From: Penicillium oxalicum
Lineage: Eukaryota > Ascomycota > Eurotiomycetes > Eurotiales > Aspergillaceae
DNA length: 64,000 bases
Assembly (NCBI RefSeq): GCF_001723175.1
Contig: NC_064652.1
Location: 3,596,001-3,660,000 of the forward strand
Reading direction: 5' to 3'
Shown here: positions 12,162-22,728 of the stretch, piece after piece
Layout: every line of letters begins with the position of its first letter
How positions within the stretch are numbered: the first letter of the stretch is position 1
Notes under the pieces: generated by a model
Seen by the model: only the letters and a program-made list of their open reading frames with translations
Database searches by the model: none
What the model was told of the DNA's origin: nothing
Translations under genes and position numbers: made by a program

Positions 12162-14213
12162 ATGCGGGCAAATAGCCCTCGAGTCTTACGTTGGGCTTCA
12201 CCCTTCCGCCCACCATGCAGCAAACTGTCCCCTTTGTCTCTGAGATTCGCTGAAAGCCGGCACCGATCACCGGTCACGCAAATCATCGCCGCGCGAACTT
12301 CGCATCTGATTCCGCGGAGCCTTCGGAGTTTCTCCTCCACTTCATGCCGAGATTTTATGCTCGATGCTGATTCTACAATATATGCGCTATCGACAGCTTC
12401 CGGCAGAGCAGCAATTGCAGTCATACGCATTTCTGGGCCATCCTGTTCTTCGGTATGACAGATCATTAGTTATCACAGCATATTCGGGCTTCTTATGGGT
12501 GAATTGTGATGGACTGACCGCCGAATTTTGGGACAGATTTACGAGGCCCTCTGCCCTGGCAAGCCTTTGCCAAAGCCTCGATTTGCTGCGCTCCGGACTC
12601 TTTATGATCCCGCGCTCCCTCCTTCGCCAAATACGGTCCTCGATGCGGGTGCCCTCATTCTCTACTTTCCCGGTCCAAAGACAGTTACTGGCGAGGATGT
12701 GCTAGAACTACACGTTCACGGTGGTCCGGCCATCGTCAAAGCTGTACTGGATGCGATCGCGCGCACGAACAAAACCGACACCGTCGTCCGCTACGCCGAG
12801 CCGGGTGAATTTACGCGTCGCGCATTTATGAATGACCGCCTCGGTCTTCCGCAGATTGAGGCCCTGGGTGATACCCTTTCCGCAGATACGGAGCAGCAGC
12901 GACGACTCGCCGTCCGCGGCACGAGTGATGCGCTGCTCAACCGCTACGAGCTCTGGCGACAGGTACTGCTATATGCGCGTGGTGAGCTAGAAGCGCTGAT
13001 TGATTTCTCCGAGGATCAGCACTTTGATGAGTCGACCGAGGAGCTCGTTGCATCTGTTAGAAGTCAAGTGGAGGCCTTGGCGGTACAGGTCAAGTTTCAT
13101 GTACAGAATGCGAGTCGAGGTGAACTTTTGCGAAATGGCATCCGGGTCGCGCTTCTGGGAGCACCGAATGCCGGCAAGAGTTCGCTGTTGAATCGAGTCG
13201 TTGGCAAAGAGGCGGCCATTGTGAGTGCGGAAGAGGGAACCACTCGCGATATTGTGGATGTCGGCGTCGATCTCGGTGGATGGTACTGCAAACTCGGAGA
13301 TATGGCTGGGATTCGTGCCGAGGCCGGCGGGTCTAACAGTGTTGTCATTGGTGCTGTGGAGAAGGAGGGCATCCGACGAGCACGAGAGAGGGCACTGGAG
13401 TCCGATGTGGTTGTTGTGGTGGTTTCTCTCGAGTACGATGGTCCACACGTTCGGTTATCGGTGGAGCAAGAGGTTCGAGAGGCTGTCAACGACTGCGTTG
13501 AGGCAGGGAAATCTCTTGTCGTAGCCGTGAACAAGTGCGACAAATTGTCTGCCGGTGACTGGGGTGATTCGCTTCCCTCAGCTCTGGCTCAGAGAGTCTC
13601 GGAGGAATTTCCCGCTGTGCCGGCAGATCGTATCTTTGCGATATCCTGCAACGACGCACAACGGGGGATGTTGCCTTCTGTTGGAAGCCAACAAGGGAGC
13701 TCTACCGATCCGGGGAATTTGCAGACCTTCCTACGAGGACTGATCTCCACATTCGAACAAATTGCTTCGCCTCTAGGAGTGGATAGCGATGAGAGTGGTC
13801 CATATGACAAGTCTTATTGGGAAGATTCTCTAGGTGTGACACACCGACAAAGTTCAAATTTACAAAAATGTCTCGACCATCTGCACGATTTCTTGTCTCA
13901 AACCAGACCGAGTGCTTCCGGAAACTCTATCGCAAGCTCTTATAATGGGTCGCCGCTTGTGGAAGCTGAGATCGATATTGTTGCCGCCGCCGAACACTTG
14001 CGTTTCGCTGCTGATATGCTGGCGAAAATCACCGGCAAGGGTGAGAGCGGCGATGTCGAGGATGTGCTGGGCGTGGTATTCGAGAAGTAAGTTGTCTTTT
14101 TTTTTTCCCATCCTTTTTCTCTCTGTGTATTCGCTGTGAAGCATGTTTCCTTGAACGTCTTGCTTTTTCGATTTCCGAACTGACGGAATTCTAGATTCTG
14201 CGTTGGCAAGTGA
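12162..14213 (+). CDS. MSS1: Mitochondrial tRNA-modifying GTPase (MnmE/MSS1 family)
   Basis: With its MTO1/GidA partner, installs the 5-carboxymethylaminomethyl-type group on wobble uridine of mitochondrial tRNAs (family knowledge). Exons are 12162-12452, 12537-14086 and 14195-14213, giving 619 residues; introns are 84 and 108 nt. The N-terminus is Arg/Ser-rich, a likely mitochondrial presequence. An in-frame ATG at 12102 would add 20 residues, but the 12162 start gives the cleaner presequence. The N-terminal TrmE fold starts at STIYALSTASGRAAIAVIRI. The G domain shows GAPNAGKSSLLN (G1), DMAGIR (G3, where DTAG is usual) and NKCD (G4). Without the 19-nt last exon the protein would end VFEK. 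Splicing it in yields FCVGK, the C-terminal cysteine motif of MnmE. Confidence 0.95.
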
Positions 14214-14261
14214 CGTCGGCTTTTCGAAGGGCGATCATGGGTCGTGCAGGATACGAGATTC

Positions 14262-14618
14262 TTAAGTTCCGCTTGTCCGGGTACGATGAGTCTGTGGAAA
14301 TGTTGCAAGACTAGTGACGATGGCATTTCGTGTCGATTCCTTCATTATTGGATGGCGTCGCGGTTCCGGGGCTCGAATTCTTCGAAGCAGGAGAGATGGT
14401 TGAGCGGTCTTTGGGATGAGACCCGATGCCAACCCACGGTCAATATAATTGGAAAGGCGCTGCTCTTCCACCTCCTCTGCGTCACTAGCAGGTCCATTAT
14501 AGCCCCCACGGCCCATAGTGAACACAAAGGCCCTTTGCCTCGTATGATGTCGTACGCACGTCGCCGACGGAAGTTGTGCTGGAAGGAAGTCTCTTGGAGA
14601 AGACGATGACTTTGTCAA
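14262..14618 (-). CDS. Doubtful small protein with a GRGGYNG motif
   Basis: A 118-codon frame, convergent with MSS1. From an internal methionine it reads MGRGGYNGPASDAEEVEEQR, then an amphipathic stretch. The GRGG core followed by acidic residues faintly resembles the glycine motif of small fungal DUF3602 proteins, but that is only an impression and the usual repeats are missing. It may be a short species-specific gene or chance. No intron is needed. The 44-nt gap from the end of MSS1 is compatible with tail-to-tail genes. Confidence 0.28.
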   Translation of the reverse strand: MTKSSSSPRDFLPAQLPSATCVRHHTRQRAFVFTMGRGGYNGPASDAEEVEEQRLSNYIDRGLASGLIPKTAQPSLLLRRIRAPEPRRHPIMKESTRNAIVTSLATFPQTHRTRTSGT

Positions 14619-14740
14619 GCTCAGGATGACTTGAAGAGAAATGAATTCACTCTTTTCCGAGAAGATGCTTGGTAGTGGACAGGATTGATCAAATGATGGA
14701 TCTAAGTTTTGATCCGCGACTGAAGTAGATTTTTTAAAGA

Positions 14741-14756
14741 CGATGTTATAACATCG
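14741..14756. repeat. Perfect 16-bp palindrome
   Basis: CGATGTTATAACATCG is identical on both strands with no spacer. It sits in gene-poor AT-rich DNA. It could be a dimeric protein-binding site or chance; I see no second copy nearby. Confidence 0.85.
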
Positions 14757-17627
14757 AATGAAGACGTGACCAGATATCGTCCCTCTTGAGTCTTTATTTA
14801 TATGACTTCATGACTGGAAACTTCTAACAGTCGCATTGACTCATCATTGATACCAAATAGCAACTTGAAAAAAAAGCAGATCGGAATTAGCAGATTATCG
14901 CTATGTCTATTCTGGCTCTCCGACGTCTCTCTTCGGCTTACCCATCAACCCTCGCGTCCGGGTTACCAATTGACCACACTGCCCTCGTGGAGTCCTCAAG
15001 TGTCCAGATGAGGGATTCTTCTGGAACAAATGCATATTCGAGACCAATTATCGATTGAATTCAGAAACCTGATCGTGGGGGCCATGCCGAACCCCTGCTG
15101 GCTTGTCTGAGTCAGGGTCCAACACGGCCAGGATAGTGCACATACAAGCACATGTAGAGTGTGCATTCTCCCTAAATCCAACTGGGGTAAGGATTGTAAA
15201 GCCCGCCATGTACACAAAACACTCGGTTTCCCACGGACAGAGTAGTAGGTAATAATTGATCATAGGCACTCAGTCAGCTTTGACACCTCGCCGAGAGTAC
15301 TCATTCAATCATCTTGTGTATCATAATACAGCTCACCATCCAAGACAATGGCACGTCCTGGATCCGCACCCGTGGGCAGGAATGACGCTGTCGTGAAATG
15401 CCGCTCGCAAAGAGGACATGTGGTAAACCAGGATCAGGGAAGATATGCAGATGTAACTGGTAGATTTTGGTTTCCAAGGCCCCTCGCCTCGGCACTCGGT
15501 GTGAGCGGGCGAGCAGGGATATTTCTCAGCTGATTGATGAAACGGTCGCGCAAAGGCTGTCAAGTGCAGATGAGACTCGATGAGCTGGGAATAGACCTAT
15601 TTGAGGCTCACTACGATGATTAATAAGCGTATCGGACAGTCTATCCATTCACCTTGCAAGTCCGGCCGATTGCAGGGTTTAGGTATGTTGACAGAAGTTG
15701 GAACATGCCGGGCAGATGATGCAGGAGGGAAAGATGATTCATCCAGTCGGAATCTTACGTTCGGGTCCATTTTTAGAACCACCCATCATCATCACAGACT
15801 TTTGCTGAGAGATGGCAAGGTAGCATTGGAATTTGGGCTCTTGTAGAACTGCAATTTTCAAGAGCATCCTATCGGTCTTCATCACTGTGTACTTTGTTTC
15901 TTTACGGACCCCGAGAGAATGTGTGCAAGTCTTAGATACCATGGTATGTAGTAGATTCCTCAATTTATGATTCAAACGGGCCCATTAGTTTCCATGAAGA
16001 TGACAATCAAGTTCTAAAAATGAAATTTGTCGCCACAGTTCAAAGAACAGGAGTGTGTCAAAGTATCGATTCTTTCCTAGTAGCATTTACATGAATCGTA
16101 AACTGGACCAAGCCTCTCTCACATCCACCTGTGACTGTCTCCCTTCATACTGTTACTTCCCGATTAGCTCCGCTGCTGATGGTACTGACTTTGGACTCCT
16201 CATAGAACGCATTGTACACAACTCGCTCGGGAAAGTCAAGGGTTAAATGCTCATTTACGGAAACGAGAGCTCGCAGCGCTCTGGGGAGCAGGGTATCAGC
16301 GCTTATCGATGCAAGATATTGCTTAGGTAACATGGTTGGCATCCATGTTGGCATGCTTGATGGTTGTGATATGATTTTACTGTTAGTATGTTTTATAAAA
16401 TCACGCAGCTTCTCTGCGCAACCCTGTCGACTCAAATGGCAGGTGCCTGGTCGTCCTCTCGTGCGAAAAGCAAACCCAGCTCAAAGATTCCGTCCTCCCC
16501 GGCTCTTTTGTGAAGAGAAACCCCGGGAAGATGTTTCAAGTGCAACGATCTCGCCCTAGGGTCTTTGCTCTTAGCTCTCGTTATAGGATGATTTCCTATT
16601 TAGGTCCACAGTTCCGCAGGGGCGGCATCACCGGTTGGTATGCGGGCTCCAGAAACGTCGAGAATTAGTACTCGCGATAGTCAGCCGTTGGGACCGTGGG
16701 TGGAGTAGATCGACATAGGACTACTGTACTCACTGGGCCATGAGTTGATTCATGTTGAAGCTGACTTTCTAGATCATTCTTGTCAAGTGATACTTGTTCT
16801 TGTGGAAATTCACCTCTAAGGCAAGGGTTAATTTCAGTCCATGACATTTCATTTATACCAACCGTCCACTCACTTCGAAACTGTAATTATGACTACTTAA
16901 TATATTTATGCCGTGATCTGAGGAGTAGATCAAAGATTAGCCATTTTCAACTAGCGAACCTGGTTGAGTGAAACTTGAATCTAGGGTAGCGGTCATACGT
17001 AGCAGTCTTTCTTTATCACGGTAAAGGGACCAATATCGAAGTCTGCCAAATCGGTGACTTCTGCCATGATCGCTCTGCATCGAAAATTTTCTGAGCAGCT
17101 ATTACTTGTGCGATTCTGCTAGCCTAGCTAGTTGATGCTGAGTTTGCTACTGAACTAACATCAATTTTGATACTAAGGTAGAAGCTGAATTGAAAGTGAA
17201 TTTAATGCTGAATTTGAGCGTGATACTCCCGAGTCAACCATCCATTCGGTGGTGGGGTTCTTTTTGACTAAGGGCATAGTGAGATGGCGATCAGGGCGAT
17301 CAGCAAGCTCGTATTAGATTGCTGTAAGACCATAGTAGTACTCCTCTTCATCAATTTGCATTGCCATATTTGCACCCGCGTTGTCTTCTTCAAGGTCTCT
17401 GTCATATGGCGAAGATTGGCTCTGAGGTAGGGTTTGGGATTGTGGCTTTTTGATGTGATGGTTGTCCTGTTCCCATCAACTTTTCCAATGGATAGTGGCA
17501 TTGATGGGTTTTGATTCTGCTTCTGGGAGTTCTGGGTGCTCCCTCCATTCTTCTTGATTTTGTTGTTGTACATTGTGGTCCGCCCCTCTGGCGCTTCTAA
17601 TTCGAGATAGAATTACGAAGTTTGATG

Positions 17628-17794
17628 CTTCTTCTTCTTCTTCTTCTTCTTCTTCTTCTTCTTCTTCTTCTTCTTCTTCTTCTTCTTCTTTTCTTCTTCT
17701 TCTTCTTCTTCTTCTTCTTCTTCTTCTTCTTCTTCTTCTTCTTCTTCTTCTTCTTCTTCTTCTTCTTCTTCTTCTTCTTCTTCTTCTTCTTCTT
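17628..17794 (+). repeat. (CTT)n trinucleotide microsatellite
   Basis: About 167 bp of nearly pure CTT repeat (GAA on the other strand), broken once near 17689-17692 by extra T bases that shift the register. This is a homopurine/homopyrimidine tract. The poly-Leu, poly-Ser, poly-Glu and poly-Lys frames crossing it are artefacts of the repeat. The true length is uncertain because such tracts slip and collapse in assembly. Confidence 0.97.
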
Positions 17795-18009
17795 CCTCTC
17801 CCATCAACCTCATTCCTCAGAAGCATTTATTCCAGTACGTTAACCATCCACATCCTTCTGGTTCCCATGCATACGAGTACGATCTAATGTGGTCTGCAAG
17901 CTAACAAATGAGGGTTTTCACCCAAAAAAAGAAAAAAAAGGCTTTCACATACAAAACGGCTTATAAAACTATCGCTATTTTACAGATTGTTATAAAACTT
18001 GTTACCATT

Positions 18010-18192
18010 ATGACCTCCCCAGAGGACACGAAGCTAGTGCTGGAGTGGTTCCTCCAGCATTGGACAAAGTTGTTCAGCTTGTTCGTCCTCTTTGTGTTTA
18101 CTGTTGTGTTCATCAAACGCCTAGTGTTCTGGGCCTTTGATGAAGAGTCTGAATACAAACGACACAGGAATATATATGCATCAAATCTCTGA
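18010..18192 (+). CDS. Doubtful 60-residue membrane peptide
   Basis: A short frame starting MTSPEDTKLVLEW, followed by a strongly hydrophobic helix (FSLFVLFVFTVVFI) and a charged tail. It looks like a tail-anchored or single-pass microprotein. I recognise no family, and the region lacks other coding signals. It could be a remnant of a larger gene, since the following DNA also has a short open stretch after a possible TACAG acceptor, but no matching donor was found. Confidence 0.22.
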   Translation: MTSPEDTKLVLEWFLQHWTKLFSLFVLFVFTVVFIKRLVFWAFDEESEYKRHRNIYASNL

Positions 18193-19008
18193 ATAATGAA
18201 TACTAATCCTGTTGGGTTACAGCCAGACATTGGCTGGCGGAAATTCGGGTACAACCACATCCCTGCCTTCGACGCCCGAGCGAGTATACAAACTATCTCT
18301 CCCTGGAAAGACGACCATGGAATTACGGTTACTGATCATATTTTATGACAGAGAGCCGATGTAGAGGACCACCGGCAGGACCGTGAGGGCAATGAACTGG
18401 GCCGGGTGTGAGCCCGATAATCCAGAGCTCGCACCGCATCAACTACAGTCATGGCCGGACTCGCCGACTGGTAGACTGGACCGCGGTGTGGGCTTGGATC
18501 ACTGGGCTCATGGATTGAGAGGGGATGTTTACGCTCGTTAAATTGCTTGCCAGACAAAGCTCTGTGATACTATTCTCACAAATCACACAATTGAATTTTC
18601 CGTCCAAGATCATCCATTACTGGACGTAAGCTCCGTATTTTGAGACCTTGAAGAAAAAGCCGAATTTGACAGTCTTGTCTGAGAAATACGCCTACGATCA
18701 TACAATCGATGACCGAGATGAGATTTATTCACCCCCAAAGCAGCATTCATCGCATTACCTGAGGACGTAGCAGTACACGGGCCGCGGGTTGATCTCCCGA
18801 GTTCAAGCTCGAGGCTGCGACATCACGATGCAAACAAGTTAAACTTCCCTCCGCGGCACCCACGTCGAGGCCTTGCATCATCCAGACCCTCGAACTTTGA
18901 TCTTTGAATCGATTCACTTCGTGCCCCGGGAAAGAGGCAAGTCGTTTTCCGGTTGATCTCCTTTCTCAGTGCCGAGGGAATCGTCGCGAATTCTCTGATC
19001 TTGCCACT

Positions 19009-20175
19009 ATGGCAAGCCAGTCAGCCCCGATGGAGGAGATCATCTGGAGGTCACCACAGCATGTACAGATGATGGGAGGGTACCTCCACTCCAACAACAG
19101 TAGGTGAAATCCCCCGAACGCGTTCTGGGAGTGAAACCTGATCATCTTCTGTTCCAGTTCTCTTCTACTTTGCCGAGTCGCCCTTCTTCGACCCTCAGTC
19201 CAACAACGGTACCCTGGCGACGCAAGCAACCTACAATGAGTCCCTTCGGCATGTGGTCGAGACGCGCGCCACGTTCGAGGGCAAATTAAAGCAAATGCAA
19301 GGATTGGAGTTTCTCGTCTCGTTTGATCCGCTCGAGGCTGCGGCACGTTCGAATCCGAACCGCTTCGATTTTGAGCCGAACAACATCTGGGTGATTCGCA
19401 AGCAAGAACGGCGGAAGCGAAGTGGGATGGAGGACGAGGTCACTGTGCTCGCGACCTACTTTGTTGTTGGAGACACCGTCTACATGGCCCCCTCCGTGGC
19501 GAGTATTGTGGGGAATCGAATTGTGAGTCAAGAATCTGCTCTGTCCTTTGAGGGAGCTTGGATCGCTCTGCGTGTGAATGGGGTACTCATATGTTGAGTT
19601 GTTTCTAGCTCACGGCGGTCACATCCATCTCCCGACTCATGAAGACAGCATCGACCCTACCAATCTTCACTCCTTCCACCGGCCACACATATCTGCCTCC
19701 AACAGCGCGCACGACGGAATCCGGTCAGCAGCCCTCCCAGCCCAGTAAGGAGAATACACCCATGCCCGATGCCCCACAACCGTCCGTGGCCGAGACGCAG
19801 ATCTCAGGCAAGGCTAGCCTCGGAGTTTCCACGGGCAGCTCCAGCTACCAAGATATCCGGAACCTGGCCGAGGCCTTCCGCCTGTTCAACCAATACGGCG
19901 ATGAATTCATGGACGAACACCCTCTGACCGGCGAGCCCGGCTCTTTCATTCTATCACGGGCTGGTGAGACGGATCGTCCCGCTGGCGCTGCCGCAAAGGT
20001 TGCCTCCAAAGCCTCTCTGGGCACGGGGGTGAACACCCCGGCTGGAATCCGGGCACGATCGACCACTCCCCAAGTCCGAATCGACACGCCTGGAAAACTC
20101 TCGGACAAGGGCAACACTCCTCCGAGCTCGGTCGAGAATAAACTTAAAAAGAAAAAAGGTCGTGTTGTGAGTTGA
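19009..20175 (+). CDS. med6: Mediator complex subunit 6
   Basis: Head-module subunit of Mediator, the RNA polymerase II coactivator, acting in the nucleus. Exons are 19009-19099, 19158-19522 and 19609-20175 (introns 58 and 86 nt), giving 340 residues. The N-terminal two-fifths carries the conserved MED6 fold: WRSPQHVQMMGGYLHSNNILFYFAESPFFD, split here by intron 1 inside the NNI codon run, then MQGLEFLV, NIWVIRKQ and ATYFVVGDTVYMAPSV. The second half is a low-complexity Ser/Thr/Pro region, with a helical stretch AFRLFNQYGDEFMDE and a lysine-rich end (NKLKKKKGR) that may serve as a nuclear signal. The length fits fungal homologues, which have longer tails than yeast Med6. Confidence 0.95.
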
Positions 20176-21481
20176 TTTGCTCGATTTAGATGATACCCAG
20201 TGCTGCGTTATGGTACACAGCACATGCCGATAGAGATAATCGAACACCTGGAGATGATTACTATCCTCCTGCAGACCCCACAGATCTTGAACATTGAAGT
20301 TTTCAATATACTTCCGATCATCAGTTGGGCTGGATGTGTGATTGAGGACGTCTGGTCCTCGATTTGGGGTTTGGCGGGTACCAGGATAACAGAGCGAGGG
20401 TGCTACGCTTGGTTGTTGTGCTATCCTGCCTCTACGACTTCGGTCCGTAGCTTGTGCTGATCAGACCCGCTGGACTGTACATGTGACTGATGAGGGACCG
20501 AATTTCCCCAAAAGACTTGACTGTAATTCCAACCCACCAATTTTCATCAATTGTGGTAAGCCGTGCTCAAGACGTGATCTGCGAGTGGACACTTTCCCGC
20601 ATTGAATGAAGCCTCGTGGGATCGACCCGCCATTCGATTCAAATTTCAGCCGAAATGGAATCAACTCTACGGAAATGAGGTCTGAGGAGGAAAACTTCAT
20701 GGGTCATGCCTTGAGACCCAACAGCTCAGCCAAGGTCAACACGTGGCCACCAAGCTCTGTGAATAGCAAGACCCCAGGCGTAAGCCTCAAAAGCTAGATG
20801 AGCACAAAGTCGAAAGTTTATTCCAGCCTCTGGGCTAAGATCAAGTAAGCCGTCAAATGTACCCCTACAATCCCGTGGGTGATCGCGCTCCAGTACTGTA
20901 AGCCTTCAGCCTGATCTGTGCCTACCCAAGTACTTCACCACATAATTTCTGCAGTAGGGCCAGGACTGTCTTACCCTCCACCTGGCTGCGTCTTCAGTCA
21001 GCCTCCGTCGATAATCTGACTTTCGTCCTGTCGATCACGACCACGGTAAAAGTGAAAGAGTAGTAAGCGCATGGATCTCACGATATCCCTACCTCCTCCT
21101 TACATGGTGTATCTCATTGGAAACCAAATTCATGATTGACTAAGCTCCTATTCACCCTCTTCAATCCTAATTTTCAGCCCACCGAAATGCAACAAGTGAT
21201 GTCACTGAATAGCTTCAGCAACAAATCACCACATGCAGCACATCGCATGGGCCCAAGACGAGAGAGTAAGTGGCCCGAGCCGTTATCTTATCGCTGTGGG
21301 TCCGGTTCCTCTTCCCCTCGATTGCTCTCCGCAGATTGCAAGTGCCCTTTGTCCCTTGTTCTGTTGCCACGTCAAAGAACCACAGCATTATTCTATCTCT
21401 TGGGTCTTCCCAGCATATAAAGCGAGGAACATATTCATCTTGCATTCATTCTCTTCTGAAAAGAGCAAATTCCTATACACA
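20176..21481. other. Intergenic between MED6 and the LOG-family gene
   Basis: A 1.3-kb region without a supported gene. Short frames (for example 20606-20797 and 21136-21420) have no domain features. The right end is the promoter of the LOG-family gene and includes a TATA box at 21416-21421. Confidence 0.6.
21416..21421 (+). promoter_or_regulatory. Probable TATA box of the LOG-family gene
   Basis: TATAAA in the context GCATATAAAGCG lies 61 bp before the start codon at 21482. That spacing suits a short 5' leader. Confidence 0.5.
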
Positions 21482-22392
21482 ATGGCCGAGGACAAGCCTG
21501 CTGTGATCTGTGTCTTGTGAGTCAACCTCCATACTGTAGTTGCCTACCAATCGGCTATATACATCCGACTCCCATGGATACCACCTTCAACTTTGATGGT
21601 TTGTCCCGTCTGGGCCTAGGATGAGACATGCTTCAAAAGCAAATGTGCTGCCTGATCCATTGACTGACGGTGATTCCCGGGAACCCAAACAGTTGTGGCG
21701 CCACGCCCGGCAAAGATCCCATTCATCTCGAAGCCGCCCGCGCTCTTGCCTACGAGTTTCACAAACACAACATTCGCCTGGTCTATGGCGGGGGTACCAC
21801 CGGATTGATGGGAGAAGTCGCCAAGACCCTCGTTTCGTTATCCGGCCCCAAGGCCGTCCATGGCGTAATTCCTCGAGCGCTCGTCAAGGTTTCCGTCAAG
21901 GGCGTCGAGGATCCCACGGCGCACAGCAAGGCCAACGGTCACTCCAATGGCGAAAATGTCGGCAAGACCGCAGAGCGTGAAGTGTCCGAGGCCATTGAGG
22001 GCGAGGAGATTCCCGAGTCTGAATACGGTGTGACGACTATCGTTCGGGACATGCACTCGCGCAAGCGGATGATGGCCGAGCTCGTCATGGAGGGCGGGCC
22101 TGGCTCGGGATTCGTCTCGTTGGCGGGTGGATTCGGTACAATTGAGGAAGTCATGGAGATGACGACTTGGAATCAGTTGGGCATCCATCGGGTCGGCGTC
22201 ATTCTACTCAACATCAACGGGTACTGGGATGGCCTGCTTGCTTGGGTACGCAACGCCGTGCAAAATGGGTTCATTTCGAGTGAAAACGGGTCCATCCTGG
22301 CAGAGGCGCGAACCGTTGAGGAGGTAGTGCCTAAGTTGTTGCAGTATCAGTGCAGCACTGATCGATTCCAATTGAATTGGGGCGAGGAATAG
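21482..22392 (+). CDS. LOG-family nucleoside-5'-monophosphate phosphoribohydrolase
   Basis: Family members (often mislabelled lysine decarboxylase) cleave ribose-5-phosphate from nucleoside monophosphates, including cytokinin ribotides. Exons are 21482-21516 (35 nt) and 21693-22392, with a 176-nt intron, giving 244 residues. The join produces the expected ICVFCGATPG start of the Rossmann fold. Also visible are YGGGTTGLMGEVA, VRDMHSRKRMMAE with the catalytic arginine, and AGGFGTIEEVMEM, the catalytic-glutamate motif. That motif is normally PGGxGTxxE; here alanine replaces the first proline. An acidic, Asn/Gly-rich insert of about 45 residues separates strand 4 from the MHSRK helix. No P450 or isopentenyltransferase gene is nearby, so cytokinin synthesis cannot be inferred from context. 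Confidence 0.93.
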
Positions 22393-22728
22393 GCGATTGT
22401 TGATGGTGGGAGGGGTTTATTAGTCTTACTATCATAAGTGTCAGAGCCCCCCCGCGAGCGGGTAATACATCAATCACAGTCTCTCAGGAGGACACACACT
22501 CTCTCCACTCTCTATCCCTTCTACTCACAGACACATCCTTCCATGAATACCTCTGTAGTATGATCGAGGTAGGGAAATGAATGAGTCAAACCTGAGGGAA
22601 ACTGGCAAAAATATTCTCGTATCCAGGCGCGTACGAACATGGCCACAGGACTTATTGTGTACGGTAAAGATTCGCGTGGCACAAGCAGTATTTCATATCT
22701 ATGTGGAGTCATTAAGTATCGAAGCAAC
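22393..22728. other. Short intergenic between convergent genes
   Basis: This holds the 3' ends of the LOG-family gene (+) and PRE5 (-), with CT-rich patches near 22496-22525. Nothing else was seen. Confidence 0.6.

Larger units (their letters stand above)
14214..19008. other. Gene-poor 4.8-kb region
   Basis: The composition is mixed and AT-rich, with no recognisable conserved gene. It contains a doubtful minus-strand ORF (14262-14618), a 16-bp palindrome (14741-14756), the CTT microsatellite (17628-17794) and a doubtful 60-residue membrane ORF (18010-18192). No long terminal repeats, terminal inverted repeats or transposase motifs were seen, but a decayed element or a lineage-specific gene cannot be excluded by eye. 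Confidence 0.5.

Noticed and set aside
14087..14090. Stop codon TAA at 14088-14090 as the end of MSS1
   Set aside because: It overlaps a GTAAGT donor, and the family C-terminal motif is encoded by the next short exon.
17476..17887. Poly-Leu, poly-Ser, poly-Glu, poly-Lys and poly-Arg frames
   Set aside because: All are translations of the CTT/GAA microsatellite.
21482..22392. Cytokinin biosynthesis cluster around the LOG-family gene
   Set aside because: No adenylate or tRNA isopentenyltransferase and no P450 gene occurs nearby; the neighbours are housekeeping genes.
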